Source: Enterococcus sp. DIV0212c (GTDB taxonomy: Bacteria > Bacillota > Bacilli > Lactobacillales > Enterococcaceae). Taken from it: a stretch of DNA of 64,000 nucleotides. How positions within the stretch are numbered: position 1 is the stretch's first letter; every line of letters starts with the position of its first letter. A program made the translations under genes and the position numbers. Below the pieces are notes generated by a model. The model saw only the letters and a list, made by a program, of their open reading frames with translations, did not search any database and was not told where the DNA came from. Location: NCBI RefSeq assembly GCF_017377505.1, contig NZ_JAFREN010000008.1, positions 239,184 through 303,183 of the forward strand, written 5' to 3'. Of this stretch, positions 7,991 through 16,673 are shown piece by piece.

Positions 7991-10069
7991 CTAACTTTCC
8001 ACCGTAATAATTTCTTCTTGATTCAAATAGTGATAAATTTCTTGTGGATCATTACTTGTATCCAATAAACTGTAAAATTGTGGGTCTTCTAATAATTTTA
8101 CCAACTCTACCATCGCATTCAAATGACGATTATTTTCGGTAGCAGCGAGACAAAAAATATATTTCACTGGATCATTTTCCTTGTTTCCGAATACAATTGG
8201 CTGCTTTAACACACTGATACTCATTCCTAATTTTCTTCCCCCATCTATTGGTCTTGCATGAGGTAAAGCAACATATTTAGAAATCACCATGTAGGCTCCT
8301 TCTTTTTTAGCCGTATCGATCATTGTTTCAATGTAATTTCTAGTAATTCTGCCATCTTTTAATAAAGATGCCGCACAAAGACGAATGGCCTCTTCCCAAT
8401 CCTTGGCTCTCATATTAAGTTGAATTAATTCTGGCGCCGTAATTTCTGATAGGCTTGGCCCATCCTCTTCATTTTTAGCAGGTGCTTCTTGATTGATGAG
8501 GTATTCATATAACTCTTTTTCTAACCCTGATCCTTCAGTAATTGAAGCATGTCGTTGAATAATGTCCATGATCTTAGCCACACTTGGTAATTTGAAGTTT
8601 AAATTTCCAATTTGGGTATAAACATCACTGATCAAACGATATTTTTCTCTTGTGTTCATGATTGGGCTAACAATATACACTGGCTTTTTTGTGTAAAACA
8701 AGCGGATATTAGGGACCGTTGAAAAAATCAAATCGTAAGAATCCGATAACTGCTCAATCTCATTGGTTTCAACTGGCCCCAAAAACGACAACTCTGGAAA
8801 AAGTGCTTTTAGTTCTGTATAAACGATCGAGGAACTACCTATTCCGTTCGGACAAACAATTAATGCAACCTTTTGTGTTGTCATGTATTCATCAAAATTA
8901 GAGCATAATGAAGCAAAATGCATAGTCAAAAACGCCACTTCATCTTCTGGAATTGGATGTTCGAATAAAGAAGCAAAAGGTTTTAACGTTTCTCCAACAA
9001 TATTGAATAACTCACTGTATTCATCCTTTATCTTACTATGCAAAGGATTTACAATAGGCAACTTGAAATATAAGCGATAATAAGCTGGTCTCAGATGAGA
9101 ATAAAGTTGACGAATCACTAATTCCTGGTTATTAAAGCGAATGCCTGATATCGCTTCAAAGCGTAAAATAATTCGTTTAACTAAGTTCATGATTGTTTCA
9201 TAATCTTTTGTGGAATCATTTGGACTACCGATAGATAAGCCCAATATCCATGCACAGAGGTAGCCACACGCAGACTCATCTTCAATTCCAAAATGATCTA
9301 GAATACTTTTAGAAAATTGATATTCTTTCATTGCGATCAAAGCGGGCAGTTGATACCTGTCATAACAACCTGCTGGCAAAGTAAATAATCTCTTTTTTAA
9401 AAAGATAAAAGTATACAGAAATTCAGTCAAACGATTTTCCACAAATGAAATACCATATTTTGCTGTATAATGTTCAATCAATTCTTTCGTTGATTCGATG
9501 GTATCCAGTTGATTCTTTTCGATAAATTGATCATAGATAAATACTGCATTACTTTCCGTTAAATCCCAGATAATCATTTTCATCAGATGATATCTGATCT
9601 GTTCTTCGCTACCCAATAACGTATAACCATTTTTTCTAGTGTAAATGAGCTGGATATTTTCTTTTTCCAATTCTAGAGTTAAATTTTTTAGGTCATTGAT
9701 AATTGTTGTTTTTCCAACACCGAGTTCTTCAATAAAATGATTGATAGAAAGATAGTCATCTAAGTAATAAAATAACAGTAAATACAAATATTTTGATCGT
9801 TCCACTGAGTTCATTAGATACTCTTTTGCATAGGTCTTATCTGAAAGTAAAGAAACAAACTGTTCTTGGAGTTGGTTCGTTAAAATAATCCGATTATTCT
9901 CAATCATTAATTTTTGTTCACTGTAAGGTGCAACGTATTCATTGATTTTTTCCAAAGAATATTCCAGTTGCCTTTTGGTTAAACCTGTTTGAGCGGTTAG
10001 TTCATTTATTTCGTGTATTGAACGCTCAATCAGGTATTTCATTAATTTTCTAGAACGCTCATCAGTCAT
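7991..10069 (-). CDS. BglG/MtlR-type PRD transcriptional activator with C-terminal EIIA domain
   Basis: A 692-residue PTS-controlled regulator. Order of domains: N-terminal helix-turn-helix segments (about 1-150, including ELGVGKTTIINDLKNL), two PTS regulation domains (about 190-400), and an EIIB-like domain near 405-490 with the phosphocysteine candidate in VALIVCPNGIGSS. A mannitol/ascorbate-type EIIA domain fills about 545-690, with the active histidine in VALPHARPIDGG. Phosphorylation by HPr and EII proteins should set its activity. It is the last gene of the PTS operon it probably activates. SD GAGGGG precedes the ATG. Its EIIA domain is strikingly similar to the separate EIIA at 13915-14460. 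Confidence 0.9.
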   Translation of the reverse strand: MTDERSRKLMKYLIERSIHEINELTAQTGLTKRQLEYSLEKINEYVAPYSEQKLMIENNRIILTNQLQEQFVSLLSDKTYAKEYLMNSVERSKYLYLLLFYYLDDYLSINHFIEELGVGKTTIINDLKNLTLELEKENIQLIYTRKNGYTLLGSEEQIRYHLMKMIIWDLTESNAVFIYDQFIEKNQLDTIESTKELIEHYTAKYGISFVENRLTEFLYTFIFLKKRLFTLPAGCYDRYQLPALIAMKEYQFSKSILDHFGIEDESACGYLCAWILGLSIGSPNDSTKDYETIMNLVKRIILRFEAISGIRFNNQELVIRQLYSHLRPAYYRLYFKLPIVNPLHSKIKDEYSELFNIVGETLKPFASLFEHPIPEDEVAFLTMHFASLCSNFDEYMTTQKVALIVCPNGIGSSSIVYTELKALFPELSFLGPVETNEIEQLSDSYDLIFSTVPNIRLFYTKKPVYIVSPIMNTREKYRLISDVYTQIGNLNFKLPSVAKIMDIIQRHASITEGSGLEKELYEYLINQEAPAKNEEDGPSLSEITAPELIQLNMRAKDWEEAIRLCAASLLKDGRITRNYIETMIDTAKKEGAYMVISKYVALPHARPIDGGRKLGMSISVLKQPIVFGNKENDPVKYIFCLAATENNRHLNAMVELVKLLEDPQFYSLLDTSNDPQEIYHYLNQEEIITVES

Positions 10070-10095
10070 TCAATCCCCTCCTCCAAAAACTATTT

Positions 10096-10734
10096 TTAGT
10101 TAGCTTGTGTTCTGTAATTAATCACTGCCTGTTTTAACTGCTTTGCATTGGCTGCAATTTCTTCTTTTGTTCCTTTTGTTAAAAGACTGCCAATTCCAAC
10201 GCAATCTACCCCGCTTTTCAACCATTCGTCGATATTTTCTAAATTCGCTCCTCCAGAGGACATAATTGGTAGATAAGGTGTCGGCGTTTTTAAAGTCGTA
10301 ATAAGAGTAGGTCCATAAAAACTTGAAATTGGAAAAGCTTTAACCATTGCTGCTCCAGCTTCGATTGCTGTAATCATTTCAGTTACGCTGGTACAACCTG
10401 GCATATAAGGGATTTGATATCGATTACATAATTTACAAACCGATGGATCGTAATTTGGAGCAATGATAAACTTTGCTCCAGCTAAAATAGCTAATCTCGC
10501 TGTCTCGCTATCTAACACAGTTCCTGCGCCAATTAATACTTGCTCTCCATACTGTTGAGTCAACTGTCGAATGATCTGTCCAGCATTTGGTAAGGTGTAA
10601 CTAATTTCAAGACAATCTACTCCGCCAGCTAAACAGCCATCTACGATTTCGATTGCTCGCTCCATTGTATCCACTCTGACAATCGCCATGATTGCAGTTT
10701 CTTCCATACGATTTAGTATAGTTGTTCGAAACAT
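10096..10734 (-). CDS. KDPG/KHG-family class I aldolase
   Basis: A 212-residue TIM-barrel aldolase of the 2-dehydro-3-deoxyphosphogluconate / 4-hydroxy-2-oxoglutarate family, which cleaves a 2-keto-3-deoxy acid phosphate to pyruvate plus an aldehyde. Seen are the catalytic-Glu strand CLEISYTLPNAG, the LIGAGTVLD phosphate loop, the Schiff-base lysine in AAMVKAFPISSFYGP and MSSGGANLENI. It is SD-led (GGAGG) and lies 17 bases after the DHDPS-like gene in the PTS operon. It probably carries out the last cleavage of the imported sugar derivative; the exact substrate is unknown. Confidence 0.87.
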   Translation of the reverse strand: MFRTTILNRMEETAIMAIVRVDTMERAIEIVDGCLAGGVDCLEISYTLPNAGQIIRQLTQQYGEQVLIGAGTVLDSETARLAILAGAKFIIAPNYDPSVCKLCNRYQIPYMPGCTSVTEMITAIEAGAAMVKAFPISSFYGPTLITTLKTPTPYLPIMSSGGANLENIDEWLKSGVDCVGIGSLLTKGTKEEIAANAKQLKQAVINYRTQAN

Positions 10735-10751
10735 TATTTTCCTCCTCAGGA

Positions 10752-11639
10752 CTATTGATTAATTTCTGCGTAAAAATCCATCGTTTTTGCAACTTCCAAG
10801 AGTTCTTCTTCGCTAAGTGGCTGTACTGGCAGCCTTGGATTTCCAACATCTATTCCTTGATACGCGATTGCTGCTTTCAATACTGATGGAATCGTTCCTA
10901 ATTTTAAAATCTGACGAAATGCTTCTATACTTTCCTGCATAACTTGAGCTTTTTCCAGGTTGCCTTCTAACCAGTACTTATAGATTGCTACGTCGATTGC
11001 AGTTAAAACATTTGATGTAGCAGCAATTGCTCCAGTAGCGCCAGCCTGTAAAGCTTGTAATATCAACGAATCGGATCCTGATAAAACTGAGAAATCTTTG
11101 TCTTTTGATGCATCAATATATTCTTTTATATTTTCAATTTTTCCGCTGCTGTCTTTGATACCGATAATATTCTGATGGGCAGCTAATTTTTTTACTGTAT
11201 TACAAGTGATATTTATTCCGGTATTTTTAGGTATATTATATAGCATGATTGGTGCTGTATTCGCTTCAGCGATGTTTAAATAATGACTGATCAACTCGCT
11301 TTCGGTTGGCGAGACAAAATAGGGCGTGATAACAGATAATGCATCTGCCCCTAAATCTGTCATTTGTTTTGATAAAGAAATAACTTGATTGGTGCTATTA
11401 CCACCCGTTCCTACATAAATAGGGACACGGCCATTCGTCTCAGCAATAACTATCTCAGCAAAAGTTAGTTTCTCTGAATCACTTAATGCATGAAATTCAC
11501 CGTTTGTTCCAAGAATAAACAAGCCATCGACTTTTTTTTCAATCAAATGATTCACTAACTGTTTTGTGGCAATAGGATTAATTTTATTTGTTTTATCTAA
11601 TGGTGTGACCATTGCCGTAATGATTCCTTCTGGCTTCAT
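10752..11639 (-). CDS. Dihydrodipicolinate synthase/N-acetylneuraminate lyase-family aldolase
   Basis: A class I pyruvate-type aldolase of the DapA/NanA superfamily, 295 residues from the start chosen at 11639 (MKPEGIIT), which follows SD AAGGAG. Motifs seen: GTNGEFHALSDSEK, the catalytic tyrosine in YNIPKNTGINI, and the Schiff-base lysine in IIGIKDSSGKIENI. In true DapA the first motif is normally GTTGE. The context of a PTS, a SIS isomerase and a second aldolase argues for catabolism of a keto-deoxy sugar acid rather than lysine synthesis. It follows the SIS gene by 16 bases. Confidence 0.84.
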   Translation of the reverse strand: MKPEGIITAMVTPLDKTNKINPIATKQLVNHLIEKKVDGLFILGTNGEFHALSDSEKLTFAEIVIAETNGRVPIYVGTGGNSTNQVISLSKQMTDLGADALSVITPYFVSPTESELISHYLNIAEANTAPIMLYNIPKNTGINITCNTVKKLAAHQNIIGIKDSSGKIENIKEYIDASKDKDFSVLSGSDSLILQALQAGATGAIAATSNVLTAIDVAIYKYWLEGNLEKAQVMQESIEAFRQILKLGTIPSVLKAAIAYQGIDVGNPRLPVQPLSEEELLEVAKTMDFYAEINQ

Positions 11640-11655
11640 TTTGATTCTCCTTCCT

Positions 11656-12270
11656 TTACTCATTTACTGAAATACTTTGTCCCAGCGTTCCACCAGGATG
11701 CCATTTTACGTATTCTTTGTTTGTGATTGCTTTTTCTTCTTGTAGGAGAACACTTAATGATTGGAGAATCAAAACTTCCGCTAAAATTGAGGCGCGGGGT
11801 GGTTTGTTCAGAGTATCTCCCTCTTTTTCTACACCAGCAAAAAGAAAACAGTCACTATTTTTTGCCAACCAAGAGTTCTTTTTACCTGTAATCGAAATGA
11901 TTTTAGCACCGTTTTTTTTCAGTGTTCGGACTGTTTTTATCAGCTCTTCTGTTTCACCGCTATTTGAGATGGATAAAACAATATCTTCAGCTCGGACCTG
12001 ACCTGCAGATCCATGAATCGCTTCTGTCCCATCTAAAAAATAGGCAGGTGTTCCTGTTGAGGATAAAAGAGAAGCGATATACTCTGCAACATGTCCTGGT
12101 TTGCCAATGCCAGTCACATGAACCCGCCCCCCATTTTTTTCTGAAGCTAAAATCAACTCCTTAGCAGCAATTAATCTTTCTATTGATATTTCTTGAATGA
12201 ATTTATTCAATTCTTCAGATGTGTTTTCAAAAAAATTCACTATCACTTGATCTGTTGCCTGTTTCATCAT
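11656..12270 (-). CDS. SIS-domain sugar-phosphate isomerase
   Basis: A 204-residue single SIS domain related to the N-terminal half of arabinose-5-phosphate isomerases (KdsD/KpsF), without the CBS domains found in the full-length family. Seen are HVTGIGKPGHVAEYIASLLSS, VLSISNSGETEELI and the C-terminal WHPGGTLGQS signature. It probably interconverts aldose and ketose phosphates. In the PTS operon it would be the first step after uptake and phosphorylation. SD is a weak GGAG about 8-10 bases before the ATG. Confidence 0.82.
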   Translation of the reverse strand: MMKQATDQVIVNFFENTSEELNKFIQEISIERLIAAKELILASEKNGGRVHVTGIGKPGHVAEYIASLLSSTGTPAYFLDGTEAIHGSAGQVRAEDIVLSISNSGETEELIKTVRTLKKNGAKIISITGKKNSWLAKNSDCFLFAGVEKEGDTLNKPPRASILAEVLILQSLSVLLQEEKAITNKEYVKWHPGGTLGQSISVNE

Positions 12271-12338
12271 TTTTTCTCCAATCTACCGATTATATTAATT
12301 TATTCGGCAAGTATTTAGCTATTGATCAATCTTTTATA

Positions 12339-13598
12339 TTAAGAAAAAAGACTTAATATTTTTTCAATGAATATACCGATAACGTTGTAATCAATATTTG
12401 GGAAGGTTGAACCCTCTAATCCCATACTTCCATAAACCGGATAAAGAACTGTCGGTAAAAAGGCTAATAATAAACCCACGATGAAAGAGCCAGCAACAGC
12501 ACCTCGCCAACCTCCTGTTGAGTTGCCAAAAACACCTGCAGTTCCACCAGAGAAAAAACAAATATGAGCAGCTGGAATAATCACGATTGGGAATTTAAAA
12601 ATCACCATGATCGCAACTCCAACCAAACCTGCAGCGTAAGCAGATAAAAAACCGACAATTACTGCTGTTGGTGCATAAGGAAAAACGGTGGGAACATCTA
12701 ATGCCGGACGAGAATTTGGAATAAATTTTTCTGAAATAGAAACAAATGCCGCTGTAATTTCTGCCAAGAACATCCGCACACCTGTCATTAAAATAGACAT
12801 CCCTGCTGTAAAAGTAAAAGCCTGAATCATTGGAAAGACTAACCAATGTGTGGTTCCAGCTAATTCTTGAGTAACATCACGACCTGCTTTTAAAGCGGAT
12901 ACATAGAATAGCACCAACATGATTACTGCAACACCCATCAAAAAATCTCTGAAAAAAGATAACCATTTTGGAAAATTGATATGTTCAGTGCTTTTTTCTT
13001 CATGTTTGCTGAAAAGTTTACCGATATATCCTGATAATGAGTAACCGATCATATTAAAGTGTCCGATTGCAACATCATCACTTCCAGTAATCTTACGCAT
13101 AAACGGCTGACACAATTGAGGAAGTGCTGCTGAACAAAAACCTAAAATCGTTCCTCCTAAAATAATTGCCGCAATATCTGATAACCCATGAGACTTGATA
13201 ATCAATGACAAAACACAAGCGAAAAATAAACTATGACCTGTTGTAAAGAAGATATTTTTCATTGGTGTAATTCGAGCAAAAACCAGATTCATTAAAAAAC
13301 CTAGAATCAATGTACATGATGTGACCAATGCATATTGCTCTTGAGCCATCGCGGTTGCAGCTTCAGGTGAAGCAACAACCCCAACAATATTGAAGCCTGT
13401 TTGAAATAATTTATTGAAATTTTGTAACGCACCAGTCATCAATGCTCCCCCAGCACTAAAAACCATAAATCCAATAATTGTTTTAAATGTTCCAGTTAAA
13501 ATTTCGGTTCCTGTTTTCTTTTGGGCAACTAACCCAACGAATGCAACGATTCCTAGTAAGATTGCTGGTGTACTTAAAAAGCTAATAATAAAATCCAC
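12339..13598 (-). CDS. PTS EIIC, ascorbate (UlaA)-type membrane permease
   Basis: A 419-residue integral membrane PTS permease of the ascorbate/UlaA type, with about ten to eleven hydrophobic segments. The N-terminus (FLSTPAILLGIVAFVGLVAQKK) and GFMVFSAGGALMTGALQ are characteristic. It carries the sugar across the membrane while EIIA and EIIB phosphorylate it. The start is GTG at 13598, ten bases after GGAG. It lies between EIIB and the SIS gene. The substrate cannot be called from the family alone; the downstream aldolases suggest a sugar acid or a derivative. Confidence 0.88.
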   Translation of the reverse strand: MDFIISFLSTPAILLGIVAFVGLVAQKKTGTEILTGTFKTIIGFMVFSAGGALMTGALQNFNKLFQTGFNIVGVVASPEAATAMAQEQYALVTSCTLILGFLMNLVFARITPMKNIFFTTGHSLFFACVLSLIIKSHGLSDIAAIILGGTILGFCSAALPQLCQPFMRKITGSDDVAIGHFNMIGYSLSGYIGKLFSKHEEKSTEHINFPKWLSFFRDFLMGVAVIMLVLFYVSALKAGRDVTQELAGTTHWLVFPMIQAFTFTAGMSILMTGVRMFLAEITAAFVSISEKFIPNSRPALDVPTVFPYAPTAVIVGFLSAYAAGLVGVAIMVIFKFPIVIIPAAHICFFSGGTAGVFGNSTGGWRGAVAGSFIVGLLLAFLPTVLYPVYGSMGLEGSTFPNIDYNVIGIFIEKILSLFS

Positions 13599-13623
13599 TT
13601 TTTTTCATCTCCTTCTATTTGAA

Positions 13624-13902
13624 TCAGTTATTCAAAAATCCACTTAGTTTGCTTTCGATTTCGACCTTGTCTACAATATTATTGATGCCAATAATCGTTT
13701 GCTTTAATCCCTGAGTTTCTAATTCTTGTGCAACATCTGCTAGTGTAATCAATAAATCACCATCAAAACTTGGTACTGCATCTAAAGAAGAATGTTCAAT
13801 TTGGATGGGAAATCCATTTTCTTTAATTACTTGTTCCGTTTTTATTTTTAGCATCAAACTTGACCCTACTCCTGCTCTACAAGCAACAAGTGCTTTATGC
13901 AT
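13624..13902 (-). CDS. PTS EIIB, ascorbate/galactitol type
   Basis: A cytoplasmic phosphotransfer domain of about 92 residues. The phosphocysteine is in ALVACRAGVGSSLMLKIK near the N-terminus, the typical C-x4-G-S-S loop. I place the start at 13902 (MHKALVA), because the ATG at 13911 directly abuts the SD AGGAG, while 13902 has nine-base spacing. It receives phosphate from the EIIA encoded just upstream and passes it to the sugar bound by EIIC. Confidence 0.87.
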   Translation of the reverse strand: MHKALVACRAGVGSSLMLKIKTEQVIKENGFPIQIEHSSLDAVPSFDGDLLITLADVAQELETQGLKQTIIGINNIVDKVEIESKLSGFLNN

Positions 13903-13914
13903 ATTGTTCATCTC

Positions 13915-14460
13915 CTATTCATTTTCAATAATGTAGTTTAAAATATCAGCTGGATGTTTCGCTGTATCTAATAGTTGGTAGAATTTCTGATCCGTTAATA
14001 AATTTACCAATTCAGCCATTGACTCCAGATGCGTTTCGCTGTCTTTAGCACTCATACAAAAAAGATATTTTACTGGATCGTTGGATTTGTTTCCTGAAAT
14101 GATGGGTGTTTTCAATGTTGTTATGCCCATCGCAAGATCCAATGCACCATATTGAGTTGGTGCATGCGGCAGTGCAACATGTTTTGTGATCACAATATAA
14201 GGACCCGATGTTCGAGTTGTTTCAATAATCTTCTCAATATATTCTGCTGTGATCTTGCCTCCATTAAGCAAAGGTTCTGCTGATCGACGAATAGCCTCCT
14301 CCCAATCTGATACTTCAAGTTCCAATTGAATAAATTCTTCTTTTATCATCTCACTTAACAATATGCAACACCCCTTTTGAATTTCACCAAGCGTACGACT
14401 TATTGGTTCCATTTCAATATAATCTGTTTGCGAAGCGCTTTCAATCTCTTTTGACGACAT
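13915..14460 (-). CDS. PTS EIIA, mannitol/fructose/ascorbate type
   Basis: A 181-residue PTS EIIA protein. The core domain begins near residue 45 and carries the phosphorylatable histidine in KHVALPHAPTQYG and the NDPVKYLFCMSAKD strand. The first 45 residues are a less typical extension. It is the first annotated gene of the PTS operon, preceded by AGGGA eight bases before the ATG and by a short leader ORF. Residues about 48-181 align along their whole length with the EIIA domain of the operon regulator, suggesting domain duplication. Confidence 0.88.
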   Translation of the reverse strand: MSSKEIESASQTDYIEMEPISRTLGEIQKGCCILLSEMIKEEFIQLELEVSDWEEAIRRSAEPLLNGGKITAEYIEKIIETTRTSGPYIVITKHVALPHAPTQYGALDLAMGITTLKTPIISGNKSNDPVKYLFCMSAKDSETHLESMAELVNLLTDQKFYQLLDTAKHPADILNYIIENE

Positions 14461-14692
14461 ATTTTGTATGTCCCTAATACAAAAAGTGGTCTATAAAAAC
14501 CAAGTATGTGTGATAAAAATATCTAACTGATTAAATCAATAATACTAAGGTCCAGTATCTCAATCATCTTTTTCACTATCATCTTTTTTTCACCTCATAA
14601 AACGTATTATTTAAATACAAAATCTGAACTGACTTTTCTTAATTTAGAAACGTAAATGTATTTTCTCATGTTTATTTCAACTTTTTTTCATA
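14461..14692 (-). promoter_or_regulatory. Leader and promoter region of the PTS operon
   Basis: Between the EIIA start and the Nudix terminator lies a non-coding AT-rich stretch, which must hold the operon promoter. I see no clean -35/-10 pair, no sigma-54 box and no convincing BglG-type RNA antiterminator. The one ordered element is a 19-codon ORF with a good SD (listed separately). A weak activator-dependent promoter upstream of about 14600 is the simplest reading. Confidence 0.4.
14523..14582 (-). CDS. Possible 19-residue leader peptide of the PTS operon
   Basis: Short ORF reading MIVKKMIEILDLSIIDLIS. Its ATG is preceded by GAGGTG at eight-base spacing, a better ribosome site than that of the EIIA gene downstream. 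The stop lies 62 bases before the EIIA start. The peptide is hydrophobic, with alternating I, L and D. It could be a leader peptide that tunes operon translation, a small functional peptide, or a chance ORF. No homology is known to me. Confidence 0.35.
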   Translation of the reverse strand: MIVKKMIEILDLSIIDLIS

Positions 14693-14738
14693 AAAAAAGC
14701 GTGAAGCAAAAGTAAAAAACACTTTTGCTTCACGCTTT
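14690..14738 (-). terminator. Strong rho-independent terminator of the Nudix gene
   Basis: A perfect 18 bp stem (14696-14713 with 14721-14738), with a 7-base loop, is followed on the minus strand by a run of seven T. It lies 80 bases past the Nudix stop codon and insulates the PTS operon promoter from readthrough. Confidence 0.88.
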
Positions 14739-14818
14739 GATGTAGAATAAATAATGGTAAAAATGCAACTTATCTGTAAATCATTTGAAACTCTAGTAGC
14801 TAAACACTTTTATTTATA

Positions 14819-15259
14819 TTAAATCGCTTTCCATTTTTTTACTGCCCACTTATGGCTCCCTCTTTTTAGTAAATCAATTCCCTGTTCAACAGAGACCCAG
14901 CAAATCGTATTTGTTTTCTCTAAAGGTTCACATACTTTTTTCCAACTATCAGCAACATAAAAATAACCTGGATTGTAATAATCTGTACTTCGGTGTCTTG
15001 AATGAAAATATTCATCTGCTTGTCCAAGATATTCCCCAATAACCACTTCAAAACCAAGCTCTTCGATCATTTCCCGTTCAATCGCAGTTTCCTTAGTCTC
15101 CCCCAACTCAATTTCTCCGCCAGGTAAAAAATACGCTCCATTCGGTGCTTGGACTAATACAATTTCAGTACCGTTATTTCTTGAAACGATAATATACGCC
15201 CCTAGCCTTTTTTTATATACCAATGTTTCTGATTTTTCACCAAATGACGGTATTTCCAT
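14819..15259 (-). CDS. Nudix hydrolase
   Basis: A Nudix pyrophosphohydrolase of 146 residues from the chosen start. The Nudix box is complete: GGEIELGETKETAIEREMIEELG, with the metal-binding REMIEE core. These enzymes hydrolyse a nucleoside diphosphate linked to another group; the substrate is unknown. I choose the start at 15259 (MEIPSFGEK) because AGGGAG lies eight bases before it; the longer frame to 15340 has no SD. It is a single-gene unit with its own terminator. Confidence 0.85.
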   Translation of the reverse strand: MEIPSFGEKSETLVYKKRLGAYIIVSRNNGTEIVLVQAPNGAYFLPGGEIELGETKETAIEREMIEELGFEVVIGEYLGQADEYFHSRHRSTDYYNPGYFYVADSWKKVCEPLEKTNTICWVSVEQGIDLLKRGSHKWAVKKWKAI

Positions 15260-15433
15260 AAGAACAACTCCCTTTTCGTTTAGCCTAATTTTACATGAGA
15301 ATTTTCTCATGAACAAGTAATATCTTATCATTTCGCTCACAAGTTCAGTAAAGTCTATGCTACTATAAAAATGTCGACAGTTTAATTGATTTAATCTGTG
15401 ACACTATTCATTTATGAAAGGAAGATGACTCAT

Positions 15434-15808
15434 ATGAAAATGGCTCACACTTGTGTTCGTGTCAAAGATTTAGAAGCGTCGCTGGAATTTTATCAAAAGG
15501 CATTCAATTTTGAAGAAAGCCGCCGCCGTGATTTTCCAGAACATAAATTCACTTTAGTTTACCTAACCTTACCTGGTGATGGTTATGAACTAGAGCTTAC
15601 GTATAATTATGATCATGAAGCGTACGATCTTGGAGATGGCTATGGCCATATTGCTATCAGCACAGACGAAATCGAAAAATTGCATGAAGAACAAAAAAAT
15701 GCAGGATTCACAGTGACTGATATGAAAGGTTTACCTGGAACTCCACCATCTTATTATTTTATTACTGACCCAGATGGTTATAAAATCGAAGTAATTCGTA
15801 CTCGTTAA
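15434..15808 (+). CDS. gloA: Lactoylglutathione lyase (glyoxalase I)
   Basis: A 124-residue glyoxalase I of the vicinal oxygen chelate fold, two beta-alpha-beta3 modules long. The expected four metal ligands are visible: His in MAHTCVRVKD, Glu in YELELTYN, His in GYGHIAIST and Glu in GYKIEVIRTR. It converts the hemithioacetal of methylglyoxal and a thiol to the lactoyl thioester, detoxifying a glycolytic by-product. The start at 15434 has the SD AAGGAAG; an upstream in-frame ATG-like start at 15398 lacks one. Confidence 0.9.
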   Translation: MKMAHTCVRVKDLEASLEFYQKAFNFEESRRRDFPEHKFTLVYLTLPGDGYELELTYNYDHEAYDLGDGYGHIAISTDEIEKLHEEQKNAGFTVTDMKGLPGTPPSYYFITDPDGYKIEVIRTR

Positions 15809-15815
15809 AAAAATC

Positions 15816-15871
15816 AAAAAGCGTTCATTCATTTTTTAGGCCGATCCTAATCAGTGAATGACGTTTTTTTT
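15816..15871 (+). terminator. Terminator of gloA
   Basis: A stem of GCGTTCATTCA against TGAATGACGT with one bulged base, plus an inner 5 bp hairpin (TTAGG/CCTAA), followed by a run of eight T on the plus strand, eight bases past the gloA stop. Confidence 0.75.
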
Positions 15872-15953
15872 AATATATAAAGTTCATTTATCCCCTTTTT
15901 ATTAAAAAAAATGATACACTGTTACTCTACACAAAAATTTAGGACGTGATCAA

Positions 15954-16673
15954 ATGAAACCTATTATCGGCATAGCCGGAAATCAAATTATTCAATCCGT
16001 TGAAATATTCAATGGTAACTATGTGAGTTATACACCTCAAGGATTCGTGACAGCGATTCAAAAAGCTGGCGGATTACCGATTGTTTTACCAATTGGTTCA
16101 CAAGAAACAGCAGAGGCCTATATTTCAAAAATCGATAAATTATTATTAGCTGGCGGACAAGATATTTCTCCAGATTTTTTTGGCGAAGAACCGCATCCAA
16201 AACTTGAAGAAACGAATCGAAACAGAGATGTTTTTGAAATAGCGTTGATTAAAGAAGCCATCAAACAACAAAAGCCAATTTTTGCAGTTTGTCGCGGCAT
16301 GCAATTGATTAATGTCGTTTTAGGTGGGACTTTATATCAGGATCTTTCTTTATACTCCGATTGGAAAGTCAAACATGGACAACAACCTACCCAACCACAA
16401 TTCGCTACCCACAATATTCAAGTAGAGAAAGACAGCTCTCTTTACAATTTGCTGGGAGAACAATTTAAGGTTAATTCTTATCATCACCAAGCGATCAACA
16501 AGTTAGCCGCACCTTTGAAAATCAGTGCAAAATCTTCTGATGGTATTGTAGAAGCTATTGAATCAGTTGATTCACGCCAGCGTGTATTAGGTGTTCAATG
16601 GCATCCTGAGCTTCGTTTTGATGTTGAAACAAAAGAATTTAAACTCTTTGACTATTTTGTGAATCAACTATAA
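15954..16673 (+). CDS. Gamma-glutamyl-gamma-aminobutyrate hydrolase family protein (peptidase C26)
   Basis: A class I glutamine amidotransferase-like hydrolase, 239 residues. The nucleophile lies in PIFAVCRGMQLINVVLGG, and the His-Glu pair in GVQWHPELRFD. The family member PuuD cleaves gamma-glutamyl-GABA in putrescine breakdown, while other members act on unrelated gamma-glutamyl compounds. No other puu gene is nearby, so a specific substrate is not supported. SD AGGACG precedes the ATG. A strong bidirectional hairpin follows the stop. Confidence 0.85.
   Translation: MKPIIGIAGNQIIQSVEIFNGNYVSYTPQGFVTAIQKAGGLPIVLPIGSQETAEAYISKIDKLLLAGGQDISPDFFGEEPHPKLEETNRNRDVFEIALIKEAIKQQKPIFAVCRGMQLINVVLGGTLYQDLSLYSDWKVKHGQQPTQPQFATHNIQVEKDSSLYNLLGEQFKVNSYHHQAINKLAAPLKISAKSSDGIVEAIESVDSRQRVLGVQWHPELRFDVETKEFKLFDYFVNQL

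Noticed and set aside
10752..11639. dapA (lysine biosynthesis) assignment
   Set aside because: It belongs to the superfamily but lies in a sugar PTS operon and has GTNGE in place of the usual DapA GTTGE; a catabolic aldolase is more likely.
13580..13618. Eight-codon ORF starting ATGAAAAAAAGT just before EIIC
   Set aside because: Its ATG directly touches the SD and it overlaps the GTG start of EIIC; the GTG frame encodes the permease.
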